From Leuconostoc lactis KCTC 3528 = DSM 20202 (GTDB taxonomy: Bacteria > Bacillota > Bacilli > Lactobacillales > Lactobacillaceae): a stretch of DNA of 42,554 nt. Positions within the stretch are counted from its first letter, which is position 1. Every line of letters starts with the position of its first letter. The stretch covers positions 1 through 42,554 of the forward strand of contig NZ_BMWM01000014.1 in assembly GCF_014651235.1 (NCBI RefSeq). Direction: 5' to 3'. This document shows, piece after piece, positions 16,442 to 25,000 of the stretch. The notes below the pieces were generated by a model. The model worked only from the letters and a program-made list of their open reading frames with translations. It was not told the origin of the DNA and ran no database searches. A program made the position numbers and the translations under genes.

Positions 16442-16571
16442 ATATTTTTCTCCTAGAACACCAACAGCTGCTTTCAGACGGGATAGGTTTGTCGGAGAAA
16501 ACCATGTGATTCAAAATCGACAGGGTTTGTTTGCACCTATCCGTGAGTGTCCCTCTGCGGATGTCCATTTT
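16442..16571 (-). promoter_or_regulatory. Structured purA leader RNA, candidate translational switch
   Basis: On the minus strand the leader can form a long stem, GGATAGGT (16542-16535) with ACCTATCC (16488-16481), extendable by three more pairs past one bulged C. Inside is a second helix, TGTCG (16522-16518) with CGACA (16494-16490), and an asymmetric loop of about 12 bases. TTTTCTCC (16501-16494), at the edge of the inner helix, is the exact complement of GGAGAAAA in the purA ribosome-binding site (16453-16446). The layout is that of a switch hiding or exposing the start site. It does not match the purine, PRPP or T-box consensus that I know. Confidence 0.5.
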
Positions 16572-16575
16572 ATTT

Positions 16576-16628
16576 TTTAGTAAAACACGAACATTATGTA
16601 TTACAACGCCTTTTACTAAACCATTTTA
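16576..16628 (-). promoter_or_regulatory. purA promoter region with PurBox-like site and 10-bp inverted repeat
   Basis: Two promoter candidates are visible on the minus strand: an extended -10 (TGG-TAAAAT, 16628-16623), and TTGTAA (16606-16601) with TTACTA (16583-16578) at 17 bases. Between them is CGAACATTATG on the plus strand (16588-16598), which resembles the CGAAC-A-T core of PurR boxes. The site is framed by a perfect 10-bp inverted repeat, TTTAGTAAAA (16576-16585) and TTTTACTAAA (16611-16620). Purine control through PurR is plausible but unproven. Confidence 0.4.
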
Positions 16629-16726
16629 CCATACAAACCTTCATAACGATAGTGTTAATTTCACAAAATAAATTCGTCATATGCGCTATCGGCAATCATA
16701 ACGCTTACAACAAATTCCGAACATTT

Positions 16727-17794
16727 TTATTGCAGTTCTGCTAATATATCACGCATCCCCGCATTATCCGTTGGCGTACCCAAGGCAATTCGCAGCCAAC
16801 TATCGCTTAGCCGATCATTGACTTGATAGCCGTGGGATAGCAACTGTTCACCAACACGCTTGCTATCACCGACTTGAAGCCAAATAAAATTCGTTTGTGA
16901 CGCGTAAAATTTAAAGCCGTGTTCATGCAAGAAATCTTGGAATATCGTACGTTCATGTTGAACCTTTTTAACGATTTCTTGCAAATAGGTTTGGTCGTCT
17001 AGGGCCGCCGCCCCACCCACAATTTGATACGTATTAAGATTGTAAGGCAGCCTTACTGCTTGCATGACGGGATAAAGTGGTGCGGTCATGATGCCATAGC
17101 CTACGCGCAAGTTGGCGACACCATAAGCCTTTGATAACGTTCTAAGGACCACCAAATTTGGGTAGTTGCCAACATCACCAGCCAACGTCGCGTCCGGCGC
17201 ATCGACAAAATCATAATACGCTTCATCGACCACCAAAACGACCGATTCTGGCAACTGGGCCAAAAAGGCCAAAATATCGGCACGGGTTTCAAACACACCG
17301 GTTGGATTGTTTGGGTTAGCCAACCAAACCATTTCGGTACGGTCGTCCACTGCCGCCAACATCCCTGCAAAATCAACATGCCCTGTTGCATCATCAACTG
17401 GGACTTGCTTAGTCGTTGCTTGCTCGATTTGTGCATGAAACGCATATTCTCCAAAAGTTGGGGATGGGACCACCATATTCCCGCCAGGGGTTAACACGGT
17501 GCGCGTTAATAATTGAATCAGTTCATCAGCGCCAACGCCAAAGACTGAATTTTCAGGATCAACCTGTTCTAAGGCCGCGACTTTGTCACGTAAAAGTGTT
17601 GCCTGCCCGTCAGGATAGAAGCCTAGCACATCATCTGGAATAGCACGGATAGCCTCACCAACTTTTGGTGATGGGCCATAAGGCGATTCATTGGCCGATA
17701 AGCGCGCCAAATGGTCCAGCTGATACTTTTCTTTCACGACATCAGCTGGCAATTCTGCCTGATAAGCTGTTAAGTTTTTGATTGTTTCTTTCAA
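16727..17794 (-). CDS. hisC: Histidinol-phosphate aminotransferase (HisC family)
   Basis: PLP-dependent class I/II aminotransferase of 355 residues. In histidine synthesis it converts imidazole acetol phosphate and glutamate to histidinol phosphate; solitary HisC proteins can also act on aromatic amino acids. The PLP lysine lies in RTLSKAYGVANLR at about residue 221, and the N-terminal LSANESPYGPSP motif is typical. No other his genes are near, so an aromatic or broad role is possible. The start codon is TTG, with AGAGG 8 bases upstream. The 285 bases between it and purA hold the purA leader and promoter. Confidence 0.88.
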   Translation of the reverse strand: MKETIKNLTAYQAELPADVVKEKYQLDHLARLSANESPYGPSPKVGEAIRAIPDDVLGFYPDGQATLLRDKVAALEQVDPENSVFGVGADELIQLLTRTVLTPGGNMVVPSPTFGEYAFHAQIEQATTKQVPVDDATGHVDFAGMLAAVDDRTEMVWLANPNNPTGVFETRADILAFLAQLPESVVLVVDEAYYDFVDAPDATLAGDVGNYPNLVVLRTLSKAYGVANLRVGYGIMTAPLYPVMQAVRLPYNLNTYQIVGGAAALDDQTYLQEIVKKVQHERTIFQDFLHEHGFKFYASQTNFIWLQVGDSKRVGEQLLSHGYQVNDRLSDSWLRIALGTPTDNAGMRDILAELQ

Positions 17795-17855
17795 TATCCT
17801 GGCCTCTTTCTCATCTAAAACTAATTAATTTTATTTATCATACCATTTTGACAAT

Positions 17856-17878
17856 AAAAAAACACGCCATAGCGTGTT
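17856..17878 (-). terminator. Terminator after the HAD phosphatase gene
   Basis: On the minus strand AACACGC and GCGTGTT pair around TATG, followed by seven T. The stop codon at 17877 touches the stem. Confidence 0.85.
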
Positions 17879-18680
17879 AAATTTTTTCAAGAATTGTTTT
17901 TAAAACACCGTCGTGATTATTGTCCGCGACACTTAACGCAAAGCCACGATTCAAGATTTCTGGATCAGAATTTGTCATGGCCACTGGATGGCCAACATAT
18001 TCTAACATTTCCAAATCATTGAGACCGTCACCAAAAGCCATGATATCAGCGGGGGCGATATGTAACTTATCGGCCATAAATGACAACGCTGTTGCCTTGT
18101 TCACTTCTGGATTGACAATATCAATGGCGCCATAGCCAGAAGTCGTCACATGGACTTTGCTGCCCAAAACAGTCTTCACATCCTGCATAAATTCATTTGC
18201 TGCATGTGGCAAAACCAATGAAATCTTTAAAATTGGTTCATTAATGTCGCTCACATCATCAATGATTTGCAAATTTTCAAAATAAGCGTGTGCTAACTTG
18301 AGATACTTCTCATTTGGTCGCTTGATAATCATAAAGGACTTATCAGCTGCGACAAAAGCCACACCAAGTTCTAATTGATCAGTATATTTGTCAGTCAATT
18401 GCGCCACGGTTGCTAATGCTGAATGTGGCACATCCCATACGTGGGCCAACTCACCATTGATGATGACTTCTGCACCATTGTTTGCAATTAATTGATATTG
18501 TCCTGCAAAGTGCTTAAAGTAATCATGCACTTTTTGGACATGATTACCTGTTGCCACAACAAATTGAATATCTTGGGCATGTAACTTATCAAGCACTTCT
18601 CGGAACAATGCTTCATTAAACGTTTTATCATCTCTTAGAAACGTTGCATCAAGATCTGATGCAATTAATTTGACTGACAT
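17877..18680 (-). CDS. Cof-type HAD family phosphatase
   Basis: Cytosolic haloacid-dehalogenase-fold hydrolase of 267 residues, of the Cof (IIB cap) subfamily that removes phosphate from sugar phosphates, nucleotides or cofactors. Motif I DLDAT holds the nucleophile Asp at about residue 9 and the acid/base Asp at about 11. Motif IV is GDGLNDLEML near residue 213, and the IIB cap lies between. AAAGGGG precedes the ATG. It follows the small membrane protein gene by 40 bases and may be the last gene of the rnc-smc-ftsY-ylxM-ffh run, ended by the hairpin at 17856-17878. The substrate cannot be told from sequence. Confidence 0.9.
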   Translation of the reverse strand: MSVKLIASDLDATFLRDDKTFNEALFREVLDKLHAQDIQFVVATGNHVQKVHDYFKHFAGQYQLIANNGAEVIINGELAHVWDVPHSALATVAQLTDKYTDQLELGVAFVAADKSFMIIKRPNEKYLKLAHAYFENLQIIDDVSDINEPILKISLVLPHAANEFMQDVKTVLGSKVHVTTSGYGAIDIVNPEVNKATALSFMADKLHIAPADIMAFGDGLNDLEMLEYVGHPVAMTNSDPEILNRGFALSVADNNHDGVLKTILEKI

Positions 18681-18720
18681 ATTTCCCCTTTACTGTCTAT
18701 TCCTTTTTAACAATAATCCC

Positions 18721-18900
18721 CTAGCGTTGTAGCCACCAAGTTAAAAACCGGATTAGTGCAAAAACCACAATGGCAGGTATTAACGCGCCAATAATCGCCA
18801 AAGCGATTGCTGGCAGTGTGCTACGTTGCATGTTGAGTAAGTTTGACCCCAACATGACGACAAAGATAAACGTGGGTAATACCCGTTCTAACTTAGCCAT
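18721..18900 (-). CDS. Small membrane protein (59 aa) coupled to ffh
   Basis: A 59-codon frame starting MAKLERVLPTFIFVVML. It has a short hydrophobic stretch (about 8-22), then a longer helix (about 30-50, IALAIIGALIPAIVVFAL), and ends RFLTWWLQR, so it probably has two membrane helices. Its ATG overlaps the TAA of ffh by one base (TAATG), a strong sign of coupled translation. I do not recognise a family. In many bacteria rpsP follows ffh; here this gene takes that place. A role next to the signal recognition particle is only suggested by position. Confidence 0.7.
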   Translation of the reverse strand: MAKLERVLPTFIFVVMLGSNLLNMQRSTLPAIALAIIGALIPAIVVFALIRFLTWWLQR

Positions 18901-20375
18901 TACTTTCTACCACGCTTCTTTTTGGCTTTTTGCAAGCGACGAGCAGCTTGCTTCATCGCAAAGTTTTGCACCTTTTGACCGAAGTTACCCGTTGGCATGC
19001 CACCGCCCATGCCGCCCATAAGAGACGACATGTCCATACCGGCACCACCCATCATCTTATCAATACCACCAAAATTACCATTCGTCGCTTGATTCATCAT
19101 CTTACGCATTTGATCAAATTGCTTAATCATGCGGTTCACTTCAACAATTGGGCGACCCGCACCGGCAGCTAAACGACGTCGGCGTGATGGATTGATGAGA
19201 TCCGGATTTTCACGTTCGGCTGGTGTCATTGAGTTCACAATAGCTTCCAAATGCGCAAATTGCTTGGCATCAATATTGATATTAGCCAAGGCCGGGTTAT
19301 TGGCCATACCTGGAATCATTTTTAACAAATCTTCCATTGGCCCCATCTTTTGCACTTGCTTCAATTGTGACACAAAATCATTGAAGTCAAATGTGTTTTG
19401 ACGCATCTTTTCAAGTTGCTTGGCTTGTTCTTCTTCGTCAAAATCACGTTGGGCTTTTTCAATCAACGTGAGGACGTCACCCATCCCCAAGATGCGTGAG
19501 GCCATTCGCTCAGGATAAAAGACATCCAAATCCGTTGGCTTTTCTCCTTGGCCGACAAACTTAATTGGCTTGCCTGTCACATCACGAATTGACAACGCAG
19601 CCCCACCACGAGTATCGCCATCAAGCTTTGTGAGCACAACCCCAGTTAAGTCGAGCGCTTCAGCAAAGCCTTTTGCCGTTTCGGCAGCGTTTTGTCCCGT
19701 CATGGCATCAACTGTCAACAAGATTTCATCTGGTTGAGCAATTTCAGCGACATCTTTTAATTCTTGCATCAAGACTTCATCAATTTGCAAACGACCGGCC
19801 GTATCAATAAAGACATAGTCGTTCTTATTTTCCGCAGCCTTGGCAAGTCCTTGGCGCACGATTTCACGTGGGTCAACATCAGTACCCAATTGGAAAACTG
19901 GGATATCCAAATCACGCCCCAAAATCTCCAACTGATCAATGGCAGCTGGTCGGTAAACATCGGCTGCAATCAGCAAAGGCCGTGCCTTTTCTTCAGTTTT
20001 TAATTTGTAAGCTAATTTGGCAACCGTCGTCGTTTTACCCGCACCTTGCAAACCAGCCATCATAATGATCGTTGGGATTTTTGGTGACTTATTCAACGGT
20101 ACGGCTTCTTCACCCATAGTTGCCGTCAATTCATCATTAACAATTTTGACAACTTGTTGGGCTGGGTTCAAACCTTCTAAAATGTCGGCGCCGCTGGCCT
20201 TTTCACGGACATTGGTCACAAACCTTTTCACCGTGTCATAGTTAACGTCGGCTTCCAACAAGGCCAAACGAATTTCGCGCATCGTTGCACGTAAATCTTC
20301 TTCACTGACACGACCACGGCCGGTCAGGTTCTTCATTGCCTTGGATAGGCGTTCAGTTAAATTTTCAAATGCCAT
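18900..20375 (-). CDS. ffh: Signal recognition particle protein Ffh
   Basis: SRP54 GTPase that binds signal sequences of nascent membrane proteins and, with 4.5S RNA and FtsY, delivers ribosomes to the Sec translocon. It has 491 residues: the N helical domain (about 1-95), the G domain with GLQGAGKTT (about 108-116), DTAGRLQ and TKLDGD, and a methionine-rich M domain (about 325-430) with the RNA-binding SRRRRLAAGAG. The C-terminal tail is Gly/Met rich (MDMSSLMGGMGGGMP) and ends with a basic cluster. It follows ylxM by 64 bases, and a one-base overlap joins it to the small membrane gene. Confidence 0.98.
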   Translation of the reverse strand: MAFENLTERLSKAMKNLTGRGRVSEEDLRATMREIRLALLEADVNYDTVKRFVTNVREKASGADILEGLNPAQQVVKIVNDELTATMGEEAVPLNKSPKIPTIIMMAGLQGAGKTTTVAKLAYKLKTEEKARPLLIAADVYRPAAIDQLEILGRDLDIPVFQLGTDVDPREIVRQGLAKAAENKNDYVFIDTAGRLQIDEVLMQELKDVAEIAQPDEILLTVDAMTGQNAAETAKGFAEALDLTGVVLTKLDGDTRGGAALSIRDVTGKPIKFVGQGEKPTDLDVFYPERMASRILGMGDVLTLIEKAQRDFDEEEQAKQLEKMRQNTFDFNDFVSQLKQVQKMGPMEDLLKMIPGMANNPALANINIDAKQFAHLEAIVNSMTPAERENPDLINPSRRRRLAAGAGRPIVEVNRMIKQFDQMRKMMNQATNGNFGGIDKMMGGAGMDMSSLMGGMGGGMPTGNFGQKVQNFAMKQAARRLQKAKKKRGRK

Positions 20376-20439
20376 AATCTTTGTATAACACCGGACTGTC
20401 GCCAGCGGTACTATATCTCCCCTTTTTAGCGTCTTGGCA

Positions 20440-20784
20440 CTAGTCTTCTATTTCATGCGCCATTAATTGTGACACCAGCTGCTTTAACTGGTCATCTTTA
20501 TTATAATACAAGCTAATATAATCTTGCACTTGCTGCTCAATGGCTGCACGCGCCTCAAAGTCTGCTTGTAAATGCAAGACTTGTTCGTATTTGACTAATT
20601 GATCAATCCCACGCTTAATATTGTCCGACACAGCTTGTCGACTGACATGCTCTGCTTCCGCAATTTCAACAATGGAATAATCATCTTCAAAATAATAACG
20701 CAAATAATCCTGCTGTTTAAGTGTCAATAAGCCACCATAAAAGCCAAATAACCGCGTAATCTGATTTTTCTCTGCGAAATTCAT
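20440..20784 (-). CDS. ylxM: UPF0122 family SRP-associated protein YlxM
   Basis: Small (114-residue) helix-turn-helix protein of the YlxM/UPF0122 family, which modulates the Ffh GTPase in streptococci and lies beside ffh in most Firmicutes. The sigma-70 region 4-like HTH is seen at about residues 35-60 (IVEIAEAEHVSRQAVSDNIK), and the rest is helical. Its ATG overlaps the TGA of ftsY (ATGA), so it is coupled to ftsY; ffh begins 64 bases downstream. Confidence 0.93.
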   Translation of the reverse strand: MNFAEKNQITRLFGFYGGLLTLKQQDYLRYYFEDDYSIVEIAEAEHVSRQAVSDNIKRGIDQLVKYEQVLHLQADFEARAAIEQQVQDYISLYYNKDDQLKQLVSQLMAHEIED

Positions 20785-22037
20785 GCGATTAAGTCCTTAA
20801 AGAGGCCATAAATGAATTCTTCTGGTTTGAATTCACGCAAATCTTGCGCTTTTTCACCAAAGCCAATCCATTTTACAGGCAATTGCATCTCATTACGAAT
20901 GGCAAACACAATCCCACCTTTGGCCGTCCCGTCCATCTTAGTCAACACAATGCCTGTAACATCCGATGAATCCTTAAAGAGTTTGGCTTGCTGTAACGCA
21001 TTTTGACCCGTCGTCGCATCCAAAACAAGCAAGACTTCATGCGGTGCATCTGGAATTTCGCGTTGAATAATACGCTTCATCTTTTCCAACTCTTGCATCA
21101 AGTTCACGTTGTTTTGTAAACGACCCGCCGTATCCACAAACAAAATATCATAATGTTCGTCACGTGCCTTAGCAACGGCTTCGTACACAACTGATGCGGG
21201 ATCCGCCTTTTCTTTCCCAGCAACCACTGGGACATGGGCGCGTTCACCCCATTCTTGCAGTTGCTTGGTGGCGCCAGCACGGAAAGTATCAGCGGCTGCC
21301 AATAACACTGATTTGCCTTGTTGTTGATACTTTGTGGCTAACTTTCCAATCGTGGTTGTTTTACCCACACCGTTGACACCAACGAACAAGATAACGGTAG
21401 TGCCGTTGGCATTAAAATGCATGGTCGCATCTTCATTAACACCGTCAGCTTCATACATGTCAACCATTTTTTTAACGATGACTTGTTTCACATCTTCTGG
21501 TCGCTTGGCATTGGCAAGCTTGACTTCTTCACGTAAGTCATCCGAAATCTTGATGGCCATGTCAAAGCCAACATCAGCGCCCACCAACGTTTCTTCAAGT
21601 TCTTCAAAAAAGTTTTCATCTACCGAACGGAAATTAGCCAAAAATTGGTTGAACTTGGCGGCAAAACCAGTCCGTGTCTTGGTCAAACCTTGTGTATAGA
21701 TTTCCTGTTCGGTCACAACTTCGGCTTCGGCTTCGGCTTCGGCTTCGGCTTCGGCTTCGGCTTCGGCTTCGGCTTCGGCTTCGGCTTCGGCTTCGGCTTC
21801 GGCTTCGGCTTCGGCTTCGGCTTCGGCTTCGGCTTCGGCTTCGGCTTCGGCTTCGGCTTCGGCTAATGGTGGCACAGTCTCATTTGATGTGTCAACCGGT
21901 GTTGTCGCCGTTTCAGTTTCTGATGTCTTGGCATCAGTTGTGACCGTCGTCTCATCCGTCGTGCTGGTCGTCGTTTCTTCAGTTGGTGCTTCGTGATTGG
22001 CCGCAGTTTTCTTACGGAAAATATCAAATAATCCCAT
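20781..22037 (-). CDS. ftsY: Signal recognition particle receptor FtsY with Glu-Ala repeat tract
   Basis: Membrane-associated GTPase that receives the SRP-ribosome complex. The N terminus MGLFDIFRKK is a typical amphipathic membrane anchor. Next comes a Thr/Glu-rich acidic region, then an uninterrupted Glu-Ala dipeptide tract (about residues 58-106) coded by 24 copies of one hexamer, then the NG domain. The NG domain has GVNGVGKTTT (about 217-226), DTAGRLQNN, TKMDGTAKGG and the family ending. All GTPase motifs are intact. The acidic A domain is variable in all FtsY proteins, but a pure simple-sequence tract of this length is unusual. The start lies 3 bases after the smc stop. Confidence 0.97.
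   Translation of the reverse strand: MGLFDIFRKKTAANHEAPTEETTTSTTDETTVTTDAKTSETETATTPVDTSNETVPPLAEAEAEAEAEAEAEAEAEAEAEAEAEAEAEAEAEAEAEAEAEAEAEAEVVTEQEIYTQGLTKTRTGFAAKFNQFLANFRSVDENFFEELEETLVGADVGFDMAIKISDDLREEVKLANAKRPEDVKQVIVKKMVDMYEADGVNEDATMHFNANGTTVILFVGVNGVGKTTTIGKLATKYQQQGKSVLLAAADTFRAGATKQLQEWGERAHVPVVAGKEKADPASVVYEAVAKARDEHYDILFVDTAGRLQNNVNLMQELEKMKRIIQREIPDAPHEVLLVLDATTGQNALQQAKLFKDSSDVTGIVLTKMDGTAKGGIVFAIRNEMQLPVKWIGFGEKAQDLREFKPEEFIYGLFKDLIA
21719..21862. repeat. 24 perfect copies of the hexanucleotide CTTCGG
   Basis: The plus strand reads CTTCGG 24 times without interruption (144 bases). On the coding strand each unit is one Glu-Ala pair of FtsY. Because the unit is six bases, gain or loss of units keeps the frame and only changes the length of the acidic arm. 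The long open frames seen in other registers (Leu-Arg or Phe-Gly repeats) are artefacts of the repeat. Confidence 0.97.
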
Positions 22038-22039
22038 CG

Positions 22040-25000
22040 TTAACCTACACTTTCTGTTACTTTATCTAAATCGACTGCAATCATTTTTGACACACCCGCC
22101 TCTTGCATGGTCACGCCATACAACAGGTTGGCTTTCATCATCGTCCCTTTCCGATGGGTAATGACAATAAATTGGGTACCGCCGGCAAAATCTAACAAAT
22201 ATTTGGCAAAGCGACTCACGTTCGCTTCATCCAAAGCTGCTTCCGCCTCATCAAATACCACAAAAGGTACTGGGCGGACATGCAAAATGGCGAAAAGTAA
22301 CGTCATAGCAGTCAAGGCCTTTTCACCACCCGACAACAAGCTCATTTGTTGGAACTTTTTGCCTGGTGGTTGGGCAATAATGTCAATGCCTGTGGTCAGC
22401 AAGTGCTTAGGATCCGTCAAGCGAATCTCAGCCTGGCCACCACCAAACATTTGCGCAAAAGTTTCTGAGAAACGCGCTGCAATGGCGTCAAAAGTCGTTT
22501 TAAACCGGACCCGCACTTCGTCATCCATTTCGTCAATTGTTTGGAGCAAAATTTCTTTTGCTTGTCGTAAATCATCGCGCTGTTGCGTCAAAAAGTCAAA
22601 GCGTGCTTTAACCGCTTCATACTCTTCAATCGCGCCCAGGTTAACCGTCCCAATCTCGTCTAAACCACGTTTAACGAGTGCAAGTTGTTCAGTAATGGCT
22701 GGCAATTCCTGCACATCATGCGTCCCAATAATATCGACGATGTCGACTGTCTCATATTGCGTCAATAATTGTGACTGACTATTGTCGAGTTGCGTTTCAA
22801 GGCGTGCTAATTGGGCAGTCAATTGACTCTGGACCCCAGTTTGTACCCGTAAGGTTTCTTGTTGCGTGGCTAACTGCTCTTCCAGCAACACCACCTCATC
22901 TGACAGCAGCGCAATCCGCTGTGTTGTAGCATCACACGTCTGTTGGGCTGTTGCTAAACGTGCTGTGGTTGCTGCAATCACAGCGTCATTTTGGCTATTA
23001 TCTTTGGCAGCTTGTAATTGTGCTTGTAAGTCAGCTAACGTATGGGCTAATGCAGCTTGTTGCTGCAGTAAGTCCTCATGTTGTGTTTGCAGTAATTGCA
23101 CTTGGCTGGTTACACTATCGCGTTGGGCTTGCACCGTCGCATAGGCCGTTTGCACGGCTACTTTTTCCGCATTAGAGGCTTCTGATTGCTGTGAAATAGC
23201 CTGTAGTTCCGCATTCAAGCGAGCCGTCTCCGCCTCTTGTTTGGTCTTTGCGGTTGTCGCCTCTGCCAATGCCGTTTGATTTTGTGTGGCTTGCGTTTGG
23301 CCTTCGGCCAATTGTGTTGCCAGTTCGTTTAACTCAAACTGCAAAGCTTGGACAACACGGGCTTGCTGTTTGACCGCATCTTGACGGCGTGATAATTCAT
23401 AATCTACCTTGGCTGTTTCATTTTTAGCCGTGGCGAACGCGGTCTCAGCCGTCTGCAAAGCTTCGCGTAGCTGGTCACCAGTGGCGCGCTGTGCTTGTAG
23501 TTGTTGTTCAAGCGTTTGGGTTTGCGTGGCTAATTCATCCACACGGGCCGTGAGTTGCTTCAATTCCGTCTGACGACTTAAAATTGTTGCCCCACGTTGT
23601 TGGTTGGCCCCACCAGTTAGCGAGCCCCCAGCATTAACGACTTGGCCATCAAGGCTCACCACGCGGAAACGATATTGACCCGCTCGTGCGATTTGCGTCG
23701 CGTCATCTAGTGTGGCTGCCACAACGGTATTGCCCAATAAATTACCGCTAATACCCGCCATACCTGCCGGCATCGTAACCAAATCTTCTGCAATCCCAAC
23801 GAAGCCTGGCATCTCTTTAATACGGTCAATACCAGTCAAACGCCGTGGCTTAATGGTATCGATGGGTAAAATTGTGACCCGTCCCGCCCGTTTTTGCGTC
23901 AAATAACGAATCACCTGCTTTGCCGTATCGGTTGTATCCACCACGATTTGCTGCAAGGCGCCACCAAGGACGGTTTCAATCGCTTTGGTATAGTCACTTG
24001 GTACTGCTAACAATTCAGCAACCACCCCTTGGATCCCTGGAAACTTTGCTCGAACCGCCGGTTGCATGACCGCCCGGACACCTTGATAAAAGCCAGCGTA
24101 CTCATCTAACGCATGCAATGCATCGCGTTGACTTTTAGCCTTATTTAAATCATTTAGGGCCGCATACCATTGCTTTTCAGTTTGTTGATAACTTTGCGTT
24201 GCTTGGGCCAATTGTTGCTTGAGCTTGGTAACCTCTATTGACAAGACCGTCAGATCGCTGTCATCGGCTGTTGTTGGTGTGTCACCGGCAGTAGCTGCCA
24301 ACAATTCTTCGTGCTTCGCCACTTCCTGTTGTAACCGTTGCTGGAGAATTCGTTGCCGACTCTGCAATGCTTGTTGCGTCTTGTCATCATGTTGTAACGC
24401 ATTATGTAAGGCGGCAATGGTTTGCATTGTTTGGATATATGCATGCCGATTTTTCTCAAGGTCAGCTTCAAGCGTTGCTTGTTGGGTCGCAGATGCTTGG
24501 TTGTCAAAAGCAGTCAGTTGTCTTTTTAACGCTTGGCGTTTCTGCGTTAGGGCCGTTTGTTGTGCCGTCACCGCTTGCAGTTGTGCGTCAAGATCGGTCA
24601 CACGTTCAGCAATCTCTTGTGCGCGAACTTGCTGGTCAGCAATTTTCCCCTGTAGGGTTTCAAGCTGTTGAGAACTGAGGTTTTGTGCCCCAATCAGTCG
24701 CTCACGGGCTTGCGTTTCTTGCAAAATAGTGGCTTGCAAGGCGTCTCGCGTCTTTTGTTCATTGACACGGGCTTGCCGTTTTTGCGCTAAGGTTTGATTG
24801 AGCGCATCGACGGTTGTTTTAGTGTGGTTCACTTGCGCATCTTGGCGGGTGAGTTCAGCCGTCGCTTGCGCTTTTTGTTCAACTAATGCTTGTTGTGTCA
24901 GCGCTAGTCGAAGACGATCTAACGTGTCAAAACGCGCTTTTTGGGCGATATAATCGGTTGCCTGCGCAGATTGTTCAGCTAACGGTTCAATTCGACCTTC

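Noticed and set aside
16442-16571. Purine riboswitch of the classical type
   Set aside because: The conserved TATAA...loop-loop pattern and core of that family are absent.
20390-20428. Hairpin with a GCGA loop and GGGGAG upstream of ffh as a regulatory element
   Set aside because: The stem is short, the SD-like sequence is 41 bases from the start with no frame of its own, and no alternative pairing was found.
21645-21943. Long plus-strand frames with Phe-Gly or Leu-Arg repeats
   Set aside because: They are the antisense readings of the FtsY hexanucleotide repeat and have no support as genes.
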